The position numbers and the translations under genes were made by a program. The notes below the pieces were generated by a model. That model was not told where the DNA came from, did not search any database, and saw nothing but the letters and a program-made list of their open reading frames with translations. A stretch of DNA of 13,754 bases. Source: Nitrospirota bacterium (GTDB lineage Bacteria > Nitrospirota_A > Leptospirillia > Leptospirillales > Leptospirillaceae). Within the stretch, counting starts at the first letter, position 1. Every line of letters starts with the position of its first letter. Shown piece after piece: positions 6,650-13,754 of this stretch. The DNA is taken from NCBI GenBank assembly GCA_021838765.1, contig JAKCCY010000073.1:1-13754 (forward strand). Direction: 5' to 3'.

Positions 6650-7713
6650 GGAAAGTCGGGGAACAGCCGGTTTTCCGAAGTTGATCCGGGGATATGGAAA
6701 AGCCCTGTTTCAAGCTTTGGCATTTCCCTGAAACCAAGTTTTCTCGCCATGACGCTGAAACGTTGCTCCAAAAGCTCGGCCAGGGGACCACTCCCCCTCA
6801 TCCTTGTTCCGAATCCCGATTCATAGAGCGCTCCTCCATGAAATTCTCTCATCCGGGAGAGAACCGCCTTTGACGCAAGTGGCGCATGATGGTCGAGCCA
6901 TTCTTCGAAAAGCTCCCGAAGCTCAAGTGGAAGTCTCAGAAGAACATATCCCGCGGAGATCGCTCCGGCCTCCCGGGAGGCTTTCAGGATCCCTTCCGGT
7001 TCATGATCGGTCAGTGCGGGGATGACCGGGGCGACCAGGACCCCTGTCGGAATGGCTGCGGCAGACAGTGTCCTGATCACTTCCAGCCTGCGCCAGGGGG
7101 CGGCGGCTCTGGGTTCAAGCGAGCGTGAAAGGGTTTCGTTTAACGTCGGAATGGACAGAAAGACATGGGCCAGTCCTCTCCGGGCCATCTTCTGCAGAAG
7201 GTCGATATCCCGCTCGATCAGTGCGGATTTGGTGACGATCGTAACCGGATGGGAGAAACGGTCAAGAACCTCGAGAATGGACCTTGTCACCAGGAGTTCT
7301 TCTTCGATGGGCTGATAGGCATCCGTATTGATGCCAAGGGCAACCGGTTCGCACCGGTATCCTTTTTTGGACAGTTCCCGCTGAAGAAGCATTGCGGCGT
7401 CTTTTTTAAAAAAGATGCGGGTTTCAAAATCAAGCCCCGGAGAAAGTCCGAGATAAGCGTGCGTCGGTCTGGCGAAGCAGTAGATGCACCCGTGCTCGCA
7501 CCCGCGGTAGGGATTGATCGATTGGGAAAATCCGACATCCGGAGAGTTGTTTCGATTGATGATCGTCCTGGCAGAATCCGGAAAAAAACGGGTTTCCAGA
7601 TGCTGGCCGGTCGGGTCTTCCTCGATGGACTCCCGCTTTTGGGGTTCATAGCGGTTATCGGGCTGGCTCAGGGCTCCCCTTCCGCGAAAGGGGACCGGGG
7701 GCTTCCGGCTCAT
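6643..7713 (-). CDS. Radical SAM protein, SplB/COG1533 type (PA0069-like)
   Basis: This 356-residue protein has the radical SAM cluster motif CEHGCIYC (C72, C76, C79; C-x3-C-x2-C) directly after SINPYRG, followed by PTHAYLGL and GINTDAYQPIE, blocks typical of the SplB-related 'Rv2578c/PA0069' family. The three cysteines bind a [4Fe-4S] cluster that cleaves S-adenosylmethionine to start radical chemistry; the substrate of this family is not known. Later blocks VTIVTKSALIERD, SIPTLNETL and GVLVAPVIPALTD support a complete TIM-barrel. No SPASM-type extra cluster is visible. ATG at 7713 has a very strong Shine-Dalgarno (AAGGAGG four bases away). It begins 25 bp after the response regulator, so it is probably the last gene of the right-hand operon, although its link to ion transport is unclear and co-transcription may be incidental. 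Confidence 0.9.
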   Translation of the reverse strand: MSRKPPVPFRGRGALSQPDNRYEPQKRESIEEDPTGQHLETRFFPDSARTIINRNNSPDVGFSQSINPYRGCEHGCIYCFARPTHAYLGLSPGLDFETRIFFKKDAAMLLQRELSKKGYRCEPVALGINTDAYQPIEEELLVTRSILEVLDRFSHPVTIVTKSALIERDIDLLQKMARRGLAHVFLSIPTLNETLSRSLEPRAAAPWRRLEVIRTLSAAAIPTGVLVAPVIPALTDHEPEGILKASREAGAISAGYVLLRLPLELRELFEEWLDHHAPLASKAVLSRMREFHGGALYESGFGTRMRGSGPLAELLEQRFSVMARKLGFREMPKLETGLFHIPGSTSENRLFPDFPA

Positions 7714-7738
7714 GGGGCCTCCTTACTTTGTTGCTCTG

Positions 7739-8377
7739 TCAGATCAGCCCTTTTTTCATGGCCTTGACCGCCGCTTCCGCACGCGTTGCTGCAGAGAGTT
7801 TCTGGAGGATGCTCTGAATATGGGCTTTGACTGTACTGAGACTGATCTGGATCTCCTGGCCGATTTCCTTGTTGGAGAGCCCTTCCGATAAAAGCCTGAG
7901 CACCTCTGTTTCGCGCGCTGTCAGAGGGTTTCCCTCGTTGGCGGGAAAGAAGGACTGGATTCTTCGAACTGCCAGATGGGCTATTTGCGGGTCGATATAC
8001 AAAGACCCCATCGAAACAGCCTGAATTCCGAGACGAAGGCTCGCGATGTCGGTCTCCTTGAGACAATACCCGTCAGCCCCGGAGCTGAAAGCGGAAAAAA
8101 TTTCTTCTTCGAGCTGGTGTACGGTGAAAATAAGCACATGGATCTCCGGATGGGCCTGTTTCAGAAGTCTGGTGGTTTCGATCCCGGAGATTCCCGGAAG
8201 TCCCAGGTCCATCACAACGACATCGACCTCCGGATCCTTTTCCGAAAGGATCTCGATGGCCTTTTCGCCTGATGGGGCTTCTCCCCGAAACTCAATGGAA
8301 TCATCCCTTTCCAGTGATTTTTTAAGGGCAGACATCATCAGCTGATGATCTTCTACAAGAAATACGCGTGTTTTCAC
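7739..8377 (-). CDS. NarL/FixJ-family response regulator
   Basis: The 212-residue product has a receiver domain at about 3-120: acidic pair E9/D10, phospho-acceptor D57 in VVVMDLGLPG, T85 and K107, all the conserved switch residues. A LuxR-type helix-turn-helix follows at about 152-195, LTARETEVLRLLSEGLSNKE then STVKAHIQSILQKL, so it is a DNA-binding transcription regulator. The start is GTG at 8377, overlapping the kinase stop as GTGA, with GGAG eight to nine bases upstream. Overlap with the kinase indicates translational coupling and a cognate pair. NarL-type regulators usually partner HisKA_3 kinases, whereas this kinase has a classical HisKA H-box, an unusual pairing. Targets probably include the adjacent kdp/permease genes (inference from position). 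Confidence 0.95.
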   Translation of the reverse strand: MKTRVFLVEDHQLMMSALKKSLERDDSIEFRGEAPSGEKAIEILSEKDPEVDVVVMDLGLPGISGIETTRLLKQAHPEIHVLIFTVHQLEEEIFSAFSSGADGYCLKETDIASLRLGIQAVSMGSLYIDPQIAHLAVRRIQSFFPANEGNPLTARETEVLRLLSEGLSNKEIGQEIQISLSTVKAHIQSILQKLSAATRAEAAVKAMKKGLI

Positions 8378-9966
8378 AAGGGGTTCTCCTGTGTTTTAAA
8401 AATAATGCGGAAGCGGCTTCCGGGGTGTTCCGGATGGTATTCGATCAGACCATTGTGGCGTCTGGCAATCTGCTGTGCAATATAAAGGCCGAGTCCAAAT
8501 CCCGAGCCAGGATGGATGCCTCCAAAGCGAGTGAAAAGACTTGATCTCATCGGTTCGGGTATTCCCGGGCCTTCATCGATGATATCGACGGTTATACGGG
8601 TCAGATCCTTGTCGGAGACAATCTTCAGCGTTCCCCCTTCAGGCGACCATTTGATGGCGTTGTCGACGAGATTCTGGAAGAGTCTCCTGAGGGACTGGCG
8701 ATCTCCTGAGAGGGTGAGTTCTTTAAGATCGGTCAACAGATGGATGGACTTCGATTGTAAAAGGGGCGACAGATCCGAAAGAAGGTCATTTAAAAGATGA
8801 TCAAGCCTTTGCGGCTCAAAAAGCAGGCTCAGATCGTTGAGCTCGAAGCGGGACAGGAGAAGGAGGCTGTTTGAGAGTTCCAGAATGGAGTTGTTCGAGA
8901 TAATCGTTTTTTCCAGGACTGATGAGAACTCATCGGGAAGGTTGCCATAAGCTCCTTCCAGGGCGAGCTTCATGTTGATGGTGTTTGCGATCAGCGGTGT
9001 CCTGATATCGTGGGAGACGCCATAAATCAGGTCGTGGATGATGCTGTTGCGGCGAAGCAGAATCTGATTGTATTCCCTCAAATGCTGGAGAAGCCTGACC
9101 CTTGCGATCACTTCCTCCAGAATCGGCGTGATTTCTGCGAGGATCGACAGGATCGCAGGTTCTTCCGGTTCCAGGATGAACAGGTAGATAAACTGTCCGG
9201 CCCCCTGGTCGATGGGGGGCAAGGAAAGCCTTGCGACAACCCCCTGGGAGACATTGTTGTTTTCAAGAAGAGCTGAGAGGCTCGGCTTCGAGATCCAGGT
9301 GGGCAGGAATGGTTTTTTCCCCAGAAGGGACAGCCCTCCGGGAATGGATTCTCCGGATTTCCAGAACCAGAGTCCGTCCGGCGCGGAATAGGTTGTCGAG
9401 CGCCATTGGTCCTGCTCCGAGGCTGCGATCACGACACCTTTTGCCCCCAATAGGGACTGAAGGTGGCCCGCGAGTTCTGAAAGCAGGGTGTCAGGGCTGT
9501 TTTGGGCACTGATGCCGGCCAGAAAGGTCCTGATCTTGTGCTCTCTTGTGGCCCGGTTCCTTTCTGAAAAAACAATTCCTGTTTCATGGGCGTTCTCCTG
9601 GATTTTCAGGGTCAGGTACCCCACAAGAAAAAAGGAAACGGCAGAAAAGATCCGGTTCAGAAGGGCAATGGAGTCAAGCGACCCTTCTGTTTTGGCATTG
9701 ATGATACCGGCAATGGTGTTTGCGACAAGCCCAAGGATCACAATGGAGACGGTCGCTCTTTTCCTGAGAGTCAGTCCGGTCAGGGCGATGGGGATATCCA
9801 GAAGAATCGAGACGACAAGACTTTGGGGAGTCAGTGCATCCGCCAAAAAAATGAAGAGGAAAAGGGCTCCGGCCAGATAAAGAATCTTTTGGGTGGCCGG
9901 AGCTGGCAAAGGGTCGGGATCGAATTGATTTTCCGACGGGCGGATCGCCTCCGGAGGATTCATCAT
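8374..9966 (-). CDS. Membrane sensor histidine kinase (4 TM, GAF-like, HisKA, HATPase)
   Basis: This is a 530-residue kinase. Four hydrophobic segments at about 28-46, 48-66, 72-90 and 103-122 form a membrane anchor with little periplasmic sequence. A GAF-like region spans roughly 145-290. The H-box is GVSHDIRTPL with H319, the N-box is QNLVDNAIKW (431-440), and the ATP-lid motifs are DEGPGIP (464-470) and GSGFGLGL (487-494), all intact, so autokinase activity is expected. Four helices followed by GAF, HisKA and HATPase is the layout of the C-terminal half of KdpD, but the N-terminal KdpD/USP cytoplasmic sensor is absent. The start ATG 9966 overlaps the permease stop (ATGA) and lacks its own Shine-Dalgarno, implying coupled translation; a second ATG follows at 9963. 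It sits in a locus with kdpC, so potassium or turgor sensing is an inference. Confidence 0.93.
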   Translation of the reverse strand: MMNPPEAIRPSENQFDPDPLPAPATQKILYLAGALFLFIFLADALTPQSLVVSILLDIPIALTGLTLRKRATVSIVILGLVANTIAGIINAKTEGSLDSIALLNRIFSAVSFFLVGYLTLKIQENAHETGIVFSERNRATREHKIRTFLAGISAQNSPDTLLSELAGHLQSLLGAKGVVIAASEQDQWRSTTYSAPDGLWFWKSGESIPGGLSLLGKKPFLPTWISKPSLSALLENNNVSQGVVARLSLPPIDQGAGQFIYLFILEPEEPAILSILAEITPILEEVIARVRLLQHLREYNQILLRRNSIIHDLIYGVSHDIRTPLIANTINMKLALEGAYGNLPDEFSSVLEKTIISNNSILELSNSLLLLSRFELNDLSLLFEPQRLDHLLNDLLSDLSPLLQSKSIHLLTDLKELTLSGDRQSLRRLFQNLVDNAIKWSPEGGTLKIVSDKDLTRITVDIIDEGPGIPEPMRSSLFTRFGGIHPGSGFGLGLYIAQQIARRHNGLIEYHPEHPGSRFRIIFKTQENPL

Positions 9967-11912
9967 GGGGACAGGGGAGGATCCGCGGAGGTTTTAAGGA
10001 CCTCATGGCCCGATGAGAGGATTGATTCATTGCCGGGCATCCTTCCAGGATGGCCCTTGATGGACTGGATCTTCCAGACGGTCACAGGAATGCCCGACCG
10101 GGTGATCGCCGCGTCGATCGCTTTTGAAACGGCGGAGTTCGTGTCGTTAAAAACCAGCGTGTCGGCCTTGTGTTTGGCATAGACCTGCACGAGGGAGTCT
10201 CCGATGGACCGGCTTCGGATAAGGAGGGTGTCGAGAAGGATATCCTCTTCGACCCCCATGGCCTGGCAAAGCTCAAGGGTCTGTTTTGCGATGGCCTCTT
10301 CTTCCGGGAGTGATGCGTTCATGGGAAGAGACAGCGGGATTTCCAGAACGGTGACAACCGTTATCCTTGCATTGTCGGAACGGGCGATTTTTGCGATGTC
10401 ATGAAGAATCATGGATGGGGCATGAGGGGATGTTGCCACGAGGATGTTTTGATGCGCAACGGGCTTTTCGATATCCGTCTCCTGGATTTCCCTGATTTCC
10501 ACCCGTCCCATCAGGGGCATGCGGGTGCTCCGGCGGAAGTAGTAGTAATAGGTTATTCCCACAATCATCCAGATCGTTCCGAAGACACGGCCGTATTTAT
10601 GAAACAGGAGCACCATGACAAATACGCCTCCGGTTCCGAGAAGTCCAAAAATGGCCGGAAGGGGAATTTCAAAATTTTTGATCCGGACAGAAAAGGGAAC
10701 CCGGAAGGGTCTGACAAGCTCCGGCTCTTTGTTCCTGAGCTTGATCAGGGCCAGATGGGTCATCATGAAGGAAAGCATCGCGCCGTAGTTGTAGAGATCG
10801 GCAAGAACTTCAAGATAGGGGAAGAAGGCGACGACTGTGGCCGACAATGCCCCAAAAAAGACGATCGAATAGACGGGTGTTTTCCACCTTCTGGTCGTAT
10901 GCCGGAAAATCGGATGGATCAGGAAATTGTGCGACATCGAATAGGCCAGACGGGAAACGCCAATCAGCCCTGCATTGGCGGCGACCGTCAGGATCGTGGC
11001 GCCGAGAACAGCGATCCATGGACCAAGATAATGATGGACATGGGGGATGAAATGGGCGATTCCGGCAATCGGATCGTTGACCCAGACGGTCGATAGAAGC
11101 TTGGGGTCCATGGCCGACAAGGCAACAAGACTGATTCCGGAGTACAGGAAGACTGTCGTCCCCATGGTCAGAAACATGGCTCTGGGAACGGACTTTGCCG
11201 GATCCTTGGCCTCCGAAGACATCTGGCTGATCGCCTCGATCCCGATGTAGGCCACCATGGCCACGGAAATCCCGTAGAGGAAATGAGGCCAGGTCGGATT
11301 GGTTCCAAGAGAAAACTGGTGCATGATCTTGGGGACGTTGAAAAGGAAAAAGATCCCCAGAAACATGAGGGAAAGCTGTGTCAGGATATCAAATCCTGCC
11401 AGCATGAGGCTGAACCAGGCCGATTCCTTGAGACCGAAGACATTCAGGAGAATGAGACAGAGGATCAAGGCCCCGGTGAAAGTCACATTGGCCTGGACAT
11501 TGTCTTTTAAAATCGGGAAAAAATAACCCAGATAAGGACCTACGGAAAAAGCGGAGAGCGCCAGCGTGATGACGTAGTCCAGAAGAAGCGCCCATCCCGC
11601 AAAAAAGGCCCATCCGTCGCCAAATGCTCTCTGGGAAAAAAGGGAAGACCCCCCTGCTTCAGGGATCGCCGCAGAGAGTTCGGCATAAGACAGAACCGTT
11701 GCGATAAAAAAGAATCCGGCGATGAAAATGGCGAGAAACATCGCACCGCCGGCATAGATCGTTGTCACGCCAAGGGCAAAGTAGATGGAGGACCCGACAT
11801 CGCCGTATCCCGACGAGAACAGGGCTCCGATCCCTACAACCCTCTGAAGAACGGACTCCCGGAATCGGGTGATGGTTTTTCTTGTTCCATGATAGATCTT
11901 GAATATGGCCAA
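9963..11912 (-). CDS. APC-superfamily permease with C-terminal USP-like domain (possible K+ importer)
   Basis: About 649 residues from TTG 11912. Residues 25-460 hold about twelve hydrophobic segments with APC hallmarks: GYGDVGSSIYFALG in helix 1 (near 35-48), LSYAELSAAIPEAGGS, and GIEAISQMSSEAKDPAKSVP in and after helix 6. A cytosolic tail with a USP-like alpha/beta fold follows, from HQNILVATSPHAPS to ITRSGIPVTVWKI (about 487-615). APC permeases with such tails include amino-acid transporters and the K+ importer KimA, which also has SS-x-YG in helix 1 and AANTGF near helix 8 (here AANAGL). Position beside kdpC favours ion uptake, but an amino-acid substrate is not excluded. An upstream GTG at 11945 opens the same frame, but TTG 11912 has a far better Shine-Dalgarno (GGAGGAGG, five to six bases away). 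The stop overlaps the kinase start by four bases. Confidence 0.9.
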   Translation of the reverse strand: MAIFKIYHGTRKTITRFRESVLQRVVGIGALFSSGYGDVGSSIYFALGVTTIYAGGAMFLAIFIAGFFFIATVLSYAELSAAIPEAGGSSLFSQRAFGDGWAFFAGWALLLDYVITLALSAFSVGPYLGYFFPILKDNVQANVTFTGALILCLILLNVFGLKESAWFSLMLAGFDILTQLSLMFLGIFFLFNVPKIMHQFSLGTNPTWPHFLYGISVAMVAYIGIEAISQMSSEAKDPAKSVPRAMFLTMGTTVFLYSGISLVALSAMDPKLLSTVWVNDPIAGIAHFIPHVHHYLGPWIAVLGATILTVAANAGLIGVSRLAYSMSHNFLIHPIFRHTTRRWKTPVYSIVFFGALSATVVAFFPYLEVLADLYNYGAMLSFMMTHLALIKLRNKEPELVRPFRVPFSVRIKNFEIPLPAIFGLLGTGGVFVMVLLFHKYGRVFGTIWMIVGITYYYYFRRSTRMPLMGRVEIREIQETDIEKPVAHQNILVATSPHAPSMILHDIAKIARSDNARITVVTVLEIPLSLPMNASLPEEEAIAKQTLELCQAMGVEEDILLDTLLIRSRSIGDSLVQVYAKHKADTLVFNDTNSAVSKAIDAAITRSGIPVTVWKIQSIKGHPGRMPGNESILSSGHEVLKTSADPPLSP

Positions 11913-11956
11913 TAAACCCTCCTCCCTGGTCCGGAGAGACTGCACCTGCCCGGGAG

Positions 11957-12018
11957 TCCTCCCCGGAAAAGACCGGGGAGGATGATTCCGGGAACGGGTG
12001 AAAGGAAAACCCGCTCCC
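11957..12018 (-). promoter_or_regulatory. Two tandem strong hairpins between porin and permease genes
   Basis: Just after the porin stop, GGGAGCGGGT pairs with ACCCGTTCCC (12018-12009 with 11999-11990; one G-U pair, nine-base loop), and then TCCTCCCCGG pairs perfectly with CCGGGGAGGA (11982-11957, ten pairs, loop of six). Neither has a following T-run, so they are not classical intrinsic terminators. They could be processing or 3'-end stabilising structures that separate porin from permease expression, or a Rho-related attenuator. Confidence 0.55.
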
Positions 12019-12023
12019 CAGGA

Positions 12024-13472
12024 CTAGAACGAGTAAATCAGTTCAACATCCACCGTGTCCTGGGAATACAGTGCAGGCCCCCGGTTGCCGCCATTATAGA
12101 CGGGGTTGTTAAAAAGCGGATTGTTGGAATTGTCGTGGCGGTACTCCACCCGGCTGATCACATTGGGCATGAAGTTCCACTGGTAGTCCACCGACTCGTC
12201 GTTGATCGCGGTTCCCGGCATGCCGGTCATGAATCCGTTGGGATCGTAGTAGACCTCGTACCTGGCGACAACATCCATGGTATCGTTGATATCATAGCGG
12301 AGAAAGTTCTCGCTTGAATACCATGAGGCATTTCCGATGGGCGTTCCGGAAGAGTTGACATTCCCCTCCGCCTGCCATCCGTAGGACTCGTTTGTCACCA
12401 GCCAGAGGTGGTCGACCGGACCGACCTCGACCACAAAGGCGCCATAGTTCCTCCAGGTTGGCGTGTTGGCTTCGCCATAGGTTGTCGCAAGACTTGTGTT
12501 GGCACCTCCGACACCTCCGGCTGCGCCGCTCAAGGGGTCAAAATAGACGTTCCTCACCTGGGGTCCCAGATATCCGGAGAAGTTGATATTGAGCCAGGAG
12601 ACGGGGTTGGCCACGAGTCCAAGCTCGATATCCTGGAAGTAGCTGCCCTGGTTGACCTGCATGTTGCCGTTCCAGCCGTTGTTCACGCCGAGGTACAAAT
12701 TGGTGGTGGCATTGGGGGCGTAATGCATCCGGACGCCGGTGTGGGTGTAGGGACCGAGCAAAAAGGTGTACCCGTCCGAGATCATCCAGTTCCCGGTAGG
12801 CTGGATGACTTCGAAGTTGGCCAGTGTCTGGAACTGTCCGGCATCGGCTTCAAGTTCCTTGTTGGTGTCGGGAACGAAGAAGTTGATATAGGCTTCTTCC
12901 AGCCAGAAATCCGAGTAGGGCATTCCGGCGCTGCCAAGCCCAATGGAGTTCGTTCCCCCGTGTCCCCCTCCCAATGCTCCGTAATATCCCGGAGAAAAAT
13001 TCTGGGCGGATGCATAGGCGCCTGGGCCAAAGTCGGCACGCAGGACAAAGCCGACGCCGTCATCGTCCGGTCGCCAGAACTTCAGCTGGGCCATGTTGAC
13101 GTTAAAGGAGTTTGCACCGTAGTCGTAAGCCCGAAAGTCCGTCGTCGAAGCGCTTGTCGGGTTATATTGCCCGTATACATCGATGAATCCCTTGAAATGG
13201 ACATTCATCGAAGGAAGGATCAGATCCGGAGAAGGCGCCGGAGTCGCGGAAGGTGCGGGTGTTGCCGGCGCGGCCGGTGTCACGGGAGCCGGGGAGGTTG
13301 CCGGCGCGGTGGTTGTTTGCGGGCTGGAGCTGTCCCCGTAGGAGAGGTGAGGGGAGGAGAGTCCTGCGAGTATAATGGCCGCCGAAGTGAGCGAGAGGCT
13401 GAGAGGATTGCGGGCCAGGATTCTTGACGAGGGTCTGTTCTTGTGGCTGTTTCCGGTTGTAATCCGATTCAT
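12024..13472 (-). CDS. Outer-membrane beta-barrel porin (BBP2/OmpL-like) next to kdpC
   Basis: The product is 482 residues from ATG 13472 (AAGGA about ten bases upstream); an in-frame TTG at 13499 would add nine. A basic n-region (HKNRPSSRILAR) and a hydrophobic core (LSLSLTSAAIILAGL) form a signal peptide, cleaved near SYG-DS. A low-complexity Ala/Pro/Thr linker of about 40 residues follows (TAPATSPAPVTPAAPATPAP and on). The rest is rich in alternating, aromatic-rich strands: VHFKGFIDVYGQY, FGPGAYASAQNF, LEEAYINFFVPDT, DAGQFQTLANFE, GVRMHYAPNATTNLYLGVNN. It ends VDVELIYSF, with the C-terminal phenylalanine used by the BAM machinery. This fits the family of porin-like proteins often found directly after kdpFABC (from memory). 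It should form a pore or scaffold in the outer membrane; the transported solute, perhaps K+, is inferred from its place 48 bp after kdpC. Confidence 0.88.
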   Translation of the reverse strand: MNRITTGNSHKNRPSSRILARNPLSLSLTSAAIILAGLSSPHLSYGDSSSPQTTTAPATSPAPVTPAAPATPAPSATPAPSPDLILPSMNVHFKGFIDVYGQYNPTSASTTDFRAYDYGANSFNVNMAQLKFWRPDDDGVGFVLRADFGPGAYASAQNFSPGYYGALGGGHGGTNSIGLGSAGMPYSDFWLEEAYINFFVPDTNKELEADAGQFQTLANFEVIQPTGNWMISDGYTFLLGPYTHTGVRMHYAPNATTNLYLGVNNGWNGNMQVNQGSYFQDIELGLVANPVSWLNINFSGYLGPQVRNVYFDPLSGAAGGVGGANTSLATTYGEANTPTWRNYGAFVVEVGPVDHLWLVTNESYGWQAEGNVNSSGTPIGNASWYSSENFLRYDINDTMDVVARYEVYYDPNGFMTGMPGTAINDESVDYQWNFMPNVISRVEYRHDNSNNPLFNNPVYNGGNRGPALYSQDTVDVELIYSF

Positions 13473-13520
13473 GTGATGTGCGTCCTTCAAGTTTTTCAAA
13501 TCCGGGAGACCCCGAGTCGT

Positions 13521-13754
13521 TTAGTTTGTTTTTTCGGCTGGATGTTCGTTGTCCAGTGCGATATTGATCATCAGGACATTGATCCTGCTTGTTCCGAGAA
13601 ATCCCAGTTGGGGTTTGATGGTCTTTTTCCTGATCAGTTCCTTGACCCGATCCAGACTGATATGGCGGCTTTCTGCGACTCTGGGGGCCTGGAGTTCGGC
13701 ATTCATGAGGCTGATGTCGGGGTCGAGACCTGATCCGGAGGCTGTGACCGCATC
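13521..13754 (-). CDS. kdpC: Potassium-transporting ATPase subunit C (3' end only)
   Basis: The last 77 residues of a gene entering from the right edge. Starting at the window end the frame reads [20 protein letters not shown], the strongly conserved KdpC block, then [29 protein letters not shown] and [13 protein letters not shown], ending at a TAA (13523-13521). KdpC is the single-span periplasmic-side subunit of the KdpFABC high-affinity K+ P-type pump and helps the complex bind K+ with high affinity. The rest of kdpC and presumably kdpA, kdpB and kdpF lie beyond the window. The block is intact, so the gene is not obviously broken. The porin gene follows after 48 bp on the same strand, with no terminator between, so read-through is likely. 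Confidence 0.95.
   Translation of the reverse strand, partial: DAVTASGSGLDPDISLMNAELQAPRVAESRHISLDRVKELIRKKTIKPQLGFLGTSRINVLMINIALDNEHPAEKTN

Noticed and set aside
12408..13427. Open frame of 339 codons on the plus strand opposite the porin gene
   Set aside because: It is a mirror of the porin coding strand: the minus frame has a signal peptide, barrel-like strands and terminal Phe, while the plus frame is low-complexity Arg/Gly-rich with no recognisable domain.

Overview
The window looks like a piece of chromosome from a Gram-negative, nitrogen-fixing bacterium. It has an outer-membrane beta-barrel protein with a signal peptide, nif accessory genes, a Kdp potassium pump subunit and a large c-di-GMP enzyme. 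Moderate G+C by eye and the gene content would suit a Leptospirillum-type member of the Nitrospirota, but this is an inference from gene recognition, not a database result. No rRNA, tRNA, CRISPR array, transposase or attachment site was seen.

Left part (1-2945, minus strand): nitrogen-fixation accessory genes, read right to left. They are a doubtful small ORF with a cysteine-rich tail, a NifZ-domain protein, a 172-residue helical/TPR-like protein, an ArsC-fold nitrogenase-associated protein (NifO type), and a tandem SagB-type nitroreductase that runs off the left edge. No catalytic nif genes (nifHDK, nifEN, nifB) lie in the window.

Middle (2946-3603): a gene-poor interval of about 660 bp with a run of three perfect small hairpins and a terminator-like hairpin. 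It is followed by one plus-strand gene (3604-6612) that starts with TTG. Its 1002-residue product has PAS-PAS-GAF-PAS-GGDEF-EAL architecture and is a c-di-GMP synthesis/degradation enzyme.

Right part (6643-13754, minus strand): a probable operon, in transcription order kdpC (3' end only), a porin-like outer-membrane protein, an APC-superfamily permease with a C-terminal USP-like domain, a membrane histidine kinase, a NarL-type response regulator, and a radical SAM protein. Permease/kinase and kinase/regulator each overlap by 4 bp (ATGA and GTGA), and the radical SAM gene follows after 25 bp behind a strong Shine-Dalgarno. A potassium-uptake locus is the simplest reading: the Kdp pump, an outer-membrane pore, and a second, possibly KimA-like, importer. 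In place of KdpD/KdpE there is a four-helix GAF-HisKA kinase and a NarL-type regulator. Two strong tandem hairpins between the porin and the permease may set their relative expression.

The most interesting items are the unconventional two-component pair fused by overlap to a USP-tailed permease beside kdp, the tandem SagB-like nitroreductase in a nif accessory group, and the hairpin cluster at 3301-3350.
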